From positions 1 to 64,000 of the forward strand of contig JAQSDV010000004.1 of assembly GCA_029945425.1 (NCBI GenBank): a stretch of DNA of 64,000 nt. The letters run 5' to 3'. The notes under the pieces are model-generated. The model saw only the letters and a program-made list of their open reading frames with translations. It was not told where the DNA came from and did not search any database. This document shows, in pieces, positions 1 through 12,000 of the stretch. Position numbers and translations under genes: made by a program. How positions within the stretch are numbered: the first letter of the stretch is position 1; each line of letters opens with the position of its first letter. The DNA is from a bacterium. GTDB taxonomy: Bacteria; Pseudomonadota; Alphaproteobacteria; Micavibrionales; UBA2020.

Positions 1-3000
1 CGATATCGACGCCGCCGTTCGCGGTGCCGCCGTTATCCTGCACCTGGAAGGTGAACGCCGCGTTTGCAGCGCCATTTGCATTCACGGCAGGGGTGAAAAG
101 CAGCAGGCCCGATGTTATGTTCGCGGCCGACACGGTCTGGCCTGCCGTGACCGCAACGCCGTTCAGCGTCAGCGTGCCGCTCAGCGGCAGCGCCGTGATG
201 CGGACGGCAAGCAACGTGTTGGCAGGCGCATCGACGGGATCCGTGAAGCCGAAATTCGCGGTCGTAAAGATATAGGCCGTGTCTTCGAGCGTCGTGACAG
301 TGTTATCCGTACCCGCAGGCGCATCGTTCACCGGCGTGACGTTGATCGTCATTGTGTTGGCGGTGGGATCGAGGTCGATGCCGCCATTTGCGGTGCCGCC
401 GTTGTCCTGCACCTGGAATGTAAACACCGCATTGCCGATGCCGTTTGCGTTCGCGGCGGGCGTGAAGAGCAACAGGCCCGCATTGATGTCGGCGGCGGAT
501 ACGCTCTGCCCAACCGTGACTGCAACGCCGTTCAGGGTCAATCCGCCCGTGACAGGCAAGGTCGTGATTGTCACGGCAAACAGGCCGTTGGCGGGCGTAT
601 CGCTCGGGTCGGTAAGACCGAAATTCGCGGCAGTAAAGCTGTAGGCTGTGTCTTCCAGCGTTGTGACCGTCGCATTGGTGCCGGCGGGCGCATCGTTGAC
701 GGGCGTGACATCGATCGTCAACGTGTTCGCCGACTGGTCGAGATCGATGCCGCTATTTACGGTGCCGCCGTTATCCTGCACCTGAAAAGTGAAGGTGGTA
801 TTTGCCGCGCCGTTGGCGTTGGCAGCAGGTGTGAAAACGAGCAGGCCCGCGTTAATGTCGGCAACCGTCACCGTCTGACCTGTGGTGACAGCGATGCCGT
901 TCAGGCGCAGAGCGCCCGTCGCGGGCAAGGTCGTGATGCGCACAGCGGAAAGGCTGTTCGCGGGTGTATCATTTGGATCAGTAAAGCCGAAATTCGCGGA
1001 CGTAAACGCATAGCCCGTATCTTCCAAGGTTGTGACTGTCGTATTCGTGCCGGAGGGCGCATCGTTTACTGCCGTGACATCGATCGTCATGGTGTTGGGA
1101 GTCTGGTCCAGATCAAAGCCGCCATTTGCGGTGCCGCCATTATCCTGCACCTGGAAAGTAAAGGCCGCGTTCGCCACGCCATTGACGTTTGCGGCGGGTG
1201 TGAAGCGCAGCAAGCCGGATGCGATATTGGCAACAGAGATGCTCTGCCCCGCTGTGACCGCGACGCCATTCAGCGTCAAAATGCCGGTTGCGGGCAGCGT
1301 CGTAATGGTAACCGCCGACAGCGTATTCGCGGGCGTATCGTTCGGATCCGTGAAGCCGAAATTCGCCGCCGTGAAGGTAAACGCCGTATCTTCGAGCGCG
1401 GTTACCGTCGTATTCGTGCCCGCAGGCGCATCGTTTACCGCCGTTACGTTGATCGTGAGCGTATTCGCGGAAGCATCGAGATCGACGCCGCCGTTCGCCG
1501 TGCCGCCGTCGTCCTGCACCTGGAAGGTGAAGACGGCATTAGCCGCGCCATTTGCGTTCAGCGCAGGTGCGAATTGCAGCAGACCGCCTGCGATGTCCGC
1601 GGCGGTGACGAACTGACCCGCCGTCACCGCGACGCCGTTCAGCGTCAGGCTGCCGGTTGCGGGGACAGTCGTGATACGAACCGCGGCAAGCGCGTTCTCG
1701 GGGGAATCAACGGGATCGGTGAAGCCAAAATTCGCGGCGCTGAAGGTATATTGAGTGTCTTCCAGCGTGGTAATGGTAGTGTTGGTGCCGGCGGGCGCAT
1801 CGTTGACCGAGGTCACATCGATTGTCATCGTGTTCGGCGTGGGATCAAGGTCGACCCCGCCAAAGGCTGTGCCGCCGTTGTCCTGCACCTGGAAGGTAAA
1901 GGTCGCGTTTGCCGCGCCATTCGCATTCGCTGCGGGAGCAAAGCGCAACAAACCGGCATTGATGTTTGCCGCAGAAACCGTCTGGCCCGTCGTCACCGCG
2001 ACGCCGTTCAGCGTCAGCGTGCCGGTAACCGGCAAAGTAGAAATGCGCACGGCCAGCAGCGTGTTCGCAGGCGTATCATTAGGATCGGTGAAGCCGAAAT
2101 TCGCGGCGCTGAAAGTATATTGAGTATCTTCCAGCGTCGAAACCGTCGTGTTCGTGCCCACGGGCGCATCGTTAACGTTCGCAATCGTGACGTTGAAGGT
2201 GAAAGGATCAATCGTCGTCGTCGCATCGGCCACGCTGAAGGTAAAGCTGTCCGGCGTCACGCCGGGCGAGGTATGCACATAGATAAGGCGGTTCGCGGCA
2301 ATATCGGCCTGCGTGAATGACGTTACAGCCACGCCGGGTGCCGTGCTGAGTTCCAGATGCCCGCGGGTCAGGCCACCGCTGACGTTATAGGTGAGGTTGG
2401 CAGCGAGCGTATCCACGTCCGTAACAGACAGGCTCGCAGTCGTGATCGTAATCGTGCCGCCTTCATTTGTCACAGCGCCGGCATTCGCCGCGATCACCGG
2501 CGCATCATCGACGGCCGTCACGTTCACGGTCATGGTGTTCGCTGACGCATCAATATCTGCGCCGCTATTCGCCGTGCCGCCGTTATCGCGCACCTGGAAT
2601 GTAAAGTTGCCGTAGCCCGCGCCGTTGGCGTTAAGGACAGGGCTGAATACCAGAAGGCCGGCATTGATATCAACCGCCGTAATGCTTTGACCTGCCGTCA
2701 CCGCGACGCCGTTCAGGCGCAAGCTGCCTGCAATGGGCAGCGTCGTGATGGTGACGGACAGCAGTGTATTCGCGGGCGTGTCATTAACGTCGGTGAAGCC
2801 GAAATTGGCTGCCGTGAAGGTATAGGGCGTGTCCTCCAGCGTTGTGATAGCCGTGTCGGTGCCGGCGGGTGCGTCGTTAACGCCCGTCACGTTGATGGTC
2901 ATGGTGTTCGCGGTGGCGTCAATATCTGCGCCGCCATTCGCCGTGCCGCCATTGTCGCGCACCTGGAAGGTGAAATTCGCGTAGTTGCCGCCATTCGCAT

Positions 3001-6000
3001 TTGCAACGGGCGTAAAGCGCAGGAGGCCGGATGCGATATCCACCGCCGTCACGACCTGCCCAGCCGTCACCGCAACACCGTTCAGCGTCAGCGCGCCCGC
3101 CGCCGGTAGCGTCGCGATCGTGACGGAAAGCAGCGTGTTGGCGGGCGTATCGTTCGGATCCGTGAAGCCGAAATTGGCGGTGGTAAAGGTATAGGCTGCG
3201 TCCTCCAGCGTCGTGACGGTCGCGTCGGTGCCCGCCGGCGCGTCGTTCACCGGCGTCACGTTGATCGTCATCGTATTCGCCGACGGGTCGAGGTCGACCC
3301 CGCCATTCGCCGTGCCGCCGTCGTCGCGCACCTGGAAGGTGAAATTTGCGTAACCTGCGCCATTCGCATTTGCCGCCGGTGTAAAGCGCAGCAGCCCGCC
3401 GGTAATGCTGGCAACCGCAACACTCTGCCCTGCAGACATGGCGAGACCGTTGAGGGTCAGCGTACCGTTCACGGGCAGCGTCGTAATGGTGACGGAGAGA
3501 AGCGCGTTCGCGGGCGTGTCGCTGGTATCACTAAAGCCGAAATTGGCGGTGGTAAACGTGTATTGCGTATCTTCCAGCGTCGTGACGGCGGTGTCGGTAC
3601 CCGCAGGCGCATCGTTCACGGACGTCACGTTGACCGTCATCGTGTTGGGGGAGGCATCCGTATCGACGCCGCCATTGGCCGTGCCGCCGTCGTCACGCAC
3701 CTGGAAGGTGAAATTCGCGTAGCCTGCGCCGTTGGCATTGGCCGCAGGCGTGAAACGCAGGAGTCCCGAGGCGATGTTCGCAGCCGACACCACTTGGCCC
3801 GCCGTCACAGCGGAACCGTTCAGCGTCAGCGTGCCCGCGCCCGGCAATGCCGTGATGATGACAGCCGAGAGTGCATTTGCAGGCGTATCGTTCGCATCGG
3901 TGAGACCGAAATTCGCGACCGTGAATGTATAGGGTGCATCTTCCAGCGTCGTGACCGTCGTATCGGTGCCCGAAGGCACATCGTTCACGGGCGTCACGTT
4001 GATGGTCATCGTGTTGGCAGTTGCATCCGTATCAACGCCGCCATTCGCCGTGCCACCGTCGTCGCGCACCTGGAAGGTGAAATTCGCATAACCTGCGCCA
4101 TTCGCATTGGCAGCGGGGCTGAAGCGCAGCAGGCCCGCATTGATATTCGCGATAGAAATGCTGTTGCCTGCCGTCACCGCAACGCCGTTCAGCGTCAGCG
4201 TGCCGGCAGCGGGAATGGTGGTGATTGTAACGGACAGCAGCGCGTTAGCAGGCGTATCGCTTGCGTCTGTAAAGCCGAAATTCGCGGCCGTGAACGTGTA
4301 TTGGCTGTCCTCCAGCGTCGTCACGGTCGTGTCCGTACCTGCAGGCGCGTCGTTGACGGAGGTCACGTTGATCGTCATCGTGTTTGCCGACTGGTCGAGG
4401 TCGACGCCGCCGTTTGCCGTGCCGCCGTTATCCTGCACCTGGAAGGTGAAGTTCGCGTAACCCGCGCCGTTTGCGTTTGCAGCGGGCGCAAAACGCAGCA
4501 GGCCGGCAGAAATATCCAGGGCGGTGACAAACTGTCCAGCCGTCACCGCAACGCCGTTCAGCAACAGGCTCCCCGCACCGGGCAGCGTGGTGATGCGCAC
4601 GGCCAGCAGGGTGTTGGCGGGCGTATCGTTGGGGTCGGTGAAGCCGAAATTCGCGGTTGTGAAGGTGTAGGTTGCGTCCTCCAGCGTCGTGACCGTCGCA
4701 TCCGTGCCCGCAGGCGCATCGTTGATGGAAACAACGTCGATGGTCATCGTATTCGGCGTCGCATCGAGGTCGATGCCGCCGTTCGTGATGCCGCCGTTAT
4801 CCTGCACCTGGAAGGTGAAATTCGCGTAGTTCGAGCCGTTGCCACCGGTGCCCGGCGTGTACACCAGAAGGCTGCTGTTGATGTTCGCAACGGAAACGCT
4901 CTGGCCGGCCGTTACTGCCACGCCGTTCAGGCGCAGCGTACCTGCGGCCGGCAGGGTGGTGATGGTCACAGCCAAGAGGGTGTTTGCAGGTGTGTCGCTT
5001 GCGTCGCTGAAACCGAACTGTGCCGCTGTGAACGCAAAACCGGTATCTTCTATCGCGATAACCGTGTTATTCGTGCCGGACGGCGCATCGTTCACCGCGG
5101 TCACGTTGATCGTCATCGTGTTGGCGGTCGCGTCCGTATCGACGCCGCCGTTTGCCGTGCCGCCGTCATCGCGCACCTGGAAGGTGAAATTCGCATAGCC
5201 TGCGCCATTCGCGTTGGCAGCAGGGGTAAAGCGCAGCAAGCCGGCATTGATGTTCGCAACCGTGACGCTCTGCCCTGCCGTCACCGCAACGCCGTTCAGC
5301 GTCAGCGTGCCGGCAGCGGGAATGGCGGCGATCGTGACGGAAAGCAGGGCATTGGCAGGAGTGTCACTAACATCCGTAAAGCCGAAATTCGCCGCCGTGA
5401 AGGTGTACTGGCTGTCCTCCAGCGTCGTTACGGTCGCATCCGTGCCCGCCGGTGCGTCGTTGACCGAGGTCACGTTGATCGTCATCGTGTTTGCCGACGG
5501 GTCGAGGTCGACGCCGCCGTTTGCCGTGCCGCCGTCGTCGCGCACCTGGAAGGTAAAGCTCGCATTGGCCGCGCCGTTTGCATTCGCCGCGGGTGTGAAG
5601 CGCAGCAGGCCCGCCGTAATGTTGGCGGCCGTAACGCTCTGGCCCGCCGTCACCGCCACGCCGTTCAGCGTCAGGCTGCCGCTCAGGGGCAGCGCCGTGA
5701 TTGTTACGGCCAGCAGCGCGTTCGCGGGGGTGTCGGTCGGGTCGGTGAAGCCGAAATTCGCGGTGGTGAAAGTATACTGGGTATCTTCCAGCGTGGTGAC
5801 GGTGTTGTTCGTGCCAGCCGGCGCATCGTTTACTGCCGTCACGTCTATCGTCAACGTGTTCGGCGTCGCATCAAGGTCGATACCGCCATTCGCAGTACCG
5901 CCCGTGTCGCGCACCTGGAACGTGAAGTTTGCGTAACCCGCGCCGTTGGCGTTGGCAGCCGCAGTAAACCGCAGCAAGCCCGCATTGATGTTCGCAAGCG

Positions 6001-9000
6001 AAACACTGCTGCCCGCAACAACCGCAACGCCGTTCAGCGTCAGGGTTCCGGCGGCCGGGATCGTCGTAATCATGACCGATTGCAGCGTATCGGCAGGCGT
6101 ATCATTCGGGTCGGTGAAGCCGAAATTGGCGGCCGTGAAGGTATAAGCCGTATCTTCCAGCGCGGTAACGGTCGCGTTCGTGCCTGCAGGCGCATCGTTG
6201 ACGGGCGTGATGCTGATGGTCAGCGTGTTGGGCGACGCGTCGACAACTTCGCCGCCAAATGCCGTGCTGCCATCGTCCTTCAGCTGGAAGGTGAAAGATG
6301 TGTATGCCGCGCCGTTCGCATTCGCGGGCGGCGTGTAAACAAGCCTGTTCGCATTGATGTCGGTCACCAGCACTTCCTGCCCCGCCGTCACCGCCACGCC
6401 ATTCAGGCGCAGCACGCCGAGCGCGGGCAAGGTGGTGATGAAGATCGACAGGAAATTATCCGCCGGCGAGTCGTTCGGGTCTGCGAACACGAAATTCGCC
6501 AGCGCCAGCGTCAGGGATGCATCTTCCAGCATCGTGACCGTGGTATCCGCTCCGGAGGGCGCGTCATCGACCGAAACGACGTCGATCGTCAGTATGTTCG
6601 GGCTTGCGTCAAGGTCCACACCGCTATTCGCCGTGCCGCCATTGTCGCGCACCTGGAAGCCAAACGTCGCGTAGGCAGAGCCGTGCGCATCCGTAACCGG
6701 TCTATACCGCAGCAATCCTGCGTTGATATCAACGACCGTGACGATCTGGTTCAGCGTGACCGCGACGCCATTCAGGGTGAGGCTGCCGACGGCAGGCAGC
6801 GCGCTGATGGTAACGGAGAGGAAAGCATTGGGGGCGGCAGCGTCATTCGGATCCGTAAAGCCGAAGTTGGCGGCGGTGAAGGTGTATTGGGTGTCCTCCT
6901 GCATCGAGACCGTCGTGTTCGTGCCTGCGGGCGCATCATTGACGGAGGTGACGTTGACCGTCATCGTCCTCGCGGTCGCGTCGGTGTCAACGCCGCTATT
7001 GGCTGTGCCGCCGTCGTCGCGCACCCGGAACGTGAAAGAAGCGTTCGCAAGCCCGTTCGCGTTCGCGGCTGGCGTGAAGAGCAGCAGGCCCGAGCCGATA
7101 TTGGCGGCGCTCACCGCCTGCCCGGCCGTCACGGCGATACCGTTCAGCGTCAGGGTGCCGGTGAGCGGCAATGTGCTGATGACCACCGCCGACAGCGCAT
7201 TCGCGGGCGTATCGTTCGGATCGCTGAAGCCGAAATTCGCGGTCGTGAAGGTAAATGCGGTATCTTCCAGCGTTGTAACCGTATTGTTCGCGCCGACGGG
7301 CGCGTCATTCACCGCGGTCACGTTGACCGTCATCGTGTTCGGGCTCGCATCCGTATCCACGCCGCCATTCGCGGTGCCGCCGTCATCGCGCACCTGGAAC
7401 GTAAAGTTCGCGTAACCTGCGCCGCTGGCATTCGATGCCGCCTGGAAGCGCAGCAGGCCCGCAGTAATGTCGGCAGCCGTGACGACTTGGTTCGCCGTGA
7501 CCGCAACGCCGTTCAGGGTAAGTGTGCCAGCCGCAGGCAAGGTCGATATGATAACCGCCGACAGCGCATTCGCAGGGGTATCGGTCGGGTCGGTGAAGCC
7601 GAAATTCGCCGCCGTAAAGGTATATGCCGTGTCTTCCAGCGCAGTAACTGTCGTGCTGGTGCCTGCGGGCGCGTCGTTGACGGGCGTTACCGCAACCGTC
7701 ATCGTATTGGGGCTGAGGTCGATATCGGCGCCGCCGCCGTTGTCCTGAACCTGGAAGGTGAAGGTGGCATAGGCCGCGCCGTTACCGTTCGCCGCCGGCG
7801 CATAGCGCAAGAGGCCGGAGCCGATGTTGGCGGCAGAGATGCTCTGGCCTGCCGTGACCGCAACGCCGTTCAACGTCAGCGCACCCAGGACCGGAAGCGC
7901 GGTAATGGTAACCGCCGACAGCGTATTCGCGGGCGTGTCGTTCGGGTCGGTGAAACCGAAATTCGCGGCCGTGAATGTGTACTGGCTATCTTCCAGCGTC
8001 GTGACCGTCGTATTCGTGCCTGCGGGCGCGTCGTTGACGGGCGTCACGTCGATCGTCATCGTGTTCGGCGTCGCGTCGAGGTCGATGCCGCCATTCGCAG
8101 TGCCGCCGTTATCGCGCACCTGGAAAGTGAAGCTGGCGTTTGCCGCACCGTTCGCGTTCGCCGCAGGCGTGAAGCGCAACAGGCCGCTAGTGATGTCGAC
8201 CGCCGTTACGCTCTGGTTCGCCGTGACCGCAACACCGTTCAGCGTCAGGCTGCCGGAACCCGGCAGCGTCGCGATAGTGACAGCGAACAAAGTGTTGGCC
8301 GGTGTATCGGTCGGGTCGCTGAAGCCGAAATTGGCGGTCGTGAAGGTATAGGCCGTATCTTCCACTGCCGTAACCGTGTTGTTCGTGCCCGCGGGAGCGT
8401 CGTTGACGGATGTCACCGCGATGGTCATCGTGTTGGCACTGGCATCCGTATCGATCCCGCCACCGCCCGTGCCGCCATCGTCGCGCACCTGGAAGGTGAA
8501 GCTGGCATAGGTCGCGCCATTCGCATTTGCGACCGGCGTAAAGACGAGGCGGTTGAGGTTGATGTCGACGACCGTGACGCTCTGCCCCGCCGTGACCGCA
8601 ACGCCGTTCAGGCGCAGTGTGCCCGCAAGCGGCAGCGTGGTGATGGTGACGGAGAGGAAATTGTTCGCGGGCGAGTCATTCAGGTCAGCAAAGCCGAAAT
8701 TCGCTGTGGAGAATGTGTAGGCAGTGTCCTCCAGCGTCGTGACAGTCGTGTCCGTACCGGAGGGCGCGTCGTTGAGACCCGTGACATCGATCGTCATCGT
8801 ATTCGCGGTGGGATCAAGGTCGACGCCGCCATTTACCGTGCCGCCGTCATCGCGCACCTGAAAGGTGAAGTTCGCGTAATTGGTGCCGCTCGCCCCGAGC
8901 GCGCCCTGAAACCGCAGCAAGCCGGCATTGATGTTGGCGACTGTCACGCTCTGCCCTGCCGTGACCGCCACACCGTTCAGCGTCAGTGTACCGGCGCCAG

Positions 9001-12000
9001 GAATTGTCGTGATCGTTACCGCCGAAAGCGCGTTCGCTGGCGTGTCGGCAGGGTCCGTGAAACCGAAATTGGCCGCCGTGAATATAAATAGAGTGTCTTC
9101 CGAAGCAATAACTGTCGCATTTGTGCCCGCCGGAGCGTCGTTGACGGGTGTTACGTCAATGGTCATGGTATTGGGCGTCGCATCCAGATCAACGCCGCCA
9201 TTCGCGGTGCCGCCGTTATCCTGCACCTGGAAAGTGAACGAGGCATTGGCCGCGCCGTTCGCGTTCGCAGCGGGCGTAAAGCGCAGCAGGTTAGCCGCGA
9301 TATTGGCCGCCGAAATGCTCTGGTTCGCGGTCACCGCGACACCGTTCAGCGTCAACGTGCCGCTGAGGGGCAGAGTCGTGATGGTGACAGCCAGCAGCGT
9401 GTTCGCAGGCGTATCGGTCGGGTCGGTGAAGCCGAAATTCCCGGTGGTGAAGATGTATTGGGTATCTTCCAGCGTTGTGACCGTCGCGTTGGTGCCAGCG
9501 GGCGCGTCGTTGACTGCCGTCACGTTGACCGTCATCGTATTGGGGCTGAGGTCGATATCCGTGCCGCCGCCATTGTCGCGCACCTGGAAGGTGAAGCTCG
9601 CATAACCCGCGCCGTTGGCGTTTGCGACTGGCGTGAAGACAAGGCGGTTGAGGTTAATGTCGACGACCGTCACGCTCTGGTTCGCGGTCACCGCCACGCC
9701 GTTCAGCGTCAGCGTGCCGGCGGCGGGCAACGTGGTGATGGTGACAGACAAGAACGTATTGGCGGGAGTGTCGATGGGATCGGTGAAGCCGAAATTCGCC
9801 GCGGTGAAGGTGTAGGCCGTGTCCTCCAGCGTCGTCACCGCATTATTCGTACCCGCGGGCGCATCGTTGACGGGCGTCACCGCAACCGTCATCGTATTGG
9901 GACTCAGGTCGATATCCGTACCGCCGCCATTGTCGCGCACCTGAAAGGTGAAGCTGGCATAGGTCGCGCCGTTGGCGTTCGCAACCGGCGTAAAGACGAG
10001 GCGGTTAAGGTTGATGTCAACAACCGTCACGCTCTGGTTCGCCGTGACCGCCACACCGTTCAGCGTAAGTGTGCCTGCGGCGGGCAGCGTCGTGATAGTG
10101 ACCGAAAGGAAAGCATTGGGCGCGGCGGCGTCGTTCGGGTCGGTGAAACCGAAATTCGCGGTTGTGAAGGTGTACGCCGTGTCTTCTGCTGTCGTCACCG
10201 TTGTATCCACGCCCGCAGGAGCGTCGTTGACCGACGTCACGTTGACGGTCATGGTGTTCGGCGTCGCATCCAGATCAATGCCGCCATTTGCCGTGCCGCC
10301 GCTGTCGCGCACCTGGAAGGTAAAGCTCGCATTCGCAAGACCGTTCGCATTGGCGGCCGGCGTAAAGGTCAGGAGGCCGGATGCGATATCCACCGCCGTG
10401 ACGTTCTGGTTCGCCGTTACTGCCACGCCGTTCAGGCGCAGAACGCCGGTTGCGGGCAGCGTTGAAATGACGACAGCCGAGAGCGTGTTGGCAGGCGTGT
10501 CAGTCGCATCGGTCAGGGCGAAATTTGCGGTCGTGAACACATAGGCTGTATCTTCCAGCGTTGTGACCGTCGCATTCGCGCTGTCCGGCGCGTCGTTGAC
10601 GGCTGTGACGTTGACGGTCATCGTGTTCGCCGACTGGTCGCGCTCAACCCCGCCGCCTGTCGTGCCGCCGTTATCACGCACCTGGAAGGTGAAGGAGGCG
10701 TAACCCGCGCCATTCGCATTCGCGACGGGCGTGAAGGTCAGCAGACCACTTGCGATATTGGCGGCCGTGATATCTTGTCCCGCTGTCACCGCAACGCCAC
10801 TCAGGCGCAAGGTGCCGTTCACCGGCAGCGTGGTGATGCGCACGTCCAGGAAGGTGTTGGCCGGGCTGTCATTCGGGTCGCTGAAGCCGAAATTGGCGAC
10901 GGTGAAAGCATAAGCCGTATCTTCCAGCGTCGTGACAGTCGTATCCGTGCCCTGCGGCGCATCGTTAAGCGCGGTCACGTTGACAGTCATTGTGTTCGGG
11001 GTCGCGTCGGTGTCGATACCACTATTCGCCGTGCCGCCGTCATCCTGAACGCGGAACGTAAAGGACGCGTAGCTCAGGCCATTGCCGCCAGAAGCGCCTT
11101 GGTAACGCAGCTGGCCCGCGGTGATCTGGGCAGCGGTAACCGACTGGTTCAGCGTTACCGCAACACCGTTCAGCGTCAGCGTGCCGAGAGCGGGCAGCGC
11201 GGATATAATCACATTGGCAAGTGCGTTCGGCACGGTGATATCGGAAGGATCGGTAAAGCCGAAATCAGACAGGCCAAAAATAAAGGCAATGTCTTCATCC
11301 GTCGTGACCGTGCGGTCCGTGCCAGCAGGCGCATCGTTGACGGAGGTAACGGCGATCGTCATCGTGTTGGGCGTGAGGTCGATATCCGTGCCGCCGCCAT
11401 TGTCGCGCACCTGGAAGGTGAAGGAGGCATAAGTCGCGCCATTCGCGTTTGCTGCAGGGGTAAATAACAACAATCCGCTGTTGATGTTGGCGACCGAGAT
11501 CATCTGGTTTGTCGTGACCGCAACGCCGCTCAGCGTCAGCGTGCCGTTCACCGGCAGGGTGGAAATGCGCACTTCAAAGAGCGTGTTCGCCGGCGTATCG
11601 CTCGTATCGGTGAAGCCGAAATTCGCGGCGGTGAAGGCATAAGCCGTGTCTTCCAGCGTCGTGACGGTCGTATCCGCGCCCGCGGGCGCGTCGTTAACGG
11701 CCGTCACGTTGATCGTCATCGTGTTGGGCGTCGCATCGGTATCAACGCCGCTATTCGCAGTGCCGCCGTCGTCCTGCACGCGGAAGGTAAAGGAGGCATA
11801 GCCCGCACCGTTACCATTCGCAGCACCCTGATAGCGCAACTGGTTGGCGGCAATCTGCGCGGCGGTGATCGTCTGCCCCGCCGTGACCGCCACGCCGTTC
11901 AGCGTCAGCGAGCCGATGGCGGGCAGCGCGGAAATGATGACGTTGGCGAACGCATTCGGCGACGGTGCATCTGTCGGGTCGGTGAAGCCGAAATTGGCGG

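Noticed and set aside
3563..9091. Plus-strand open frame of 1842 codons, Arg/His-rich
   Set aside because: It is antisense to the giant gene. The repeat period is a multiple of three, so a stop-free shadow frame repeats with it. The RRxV-type composition is not protein-like.
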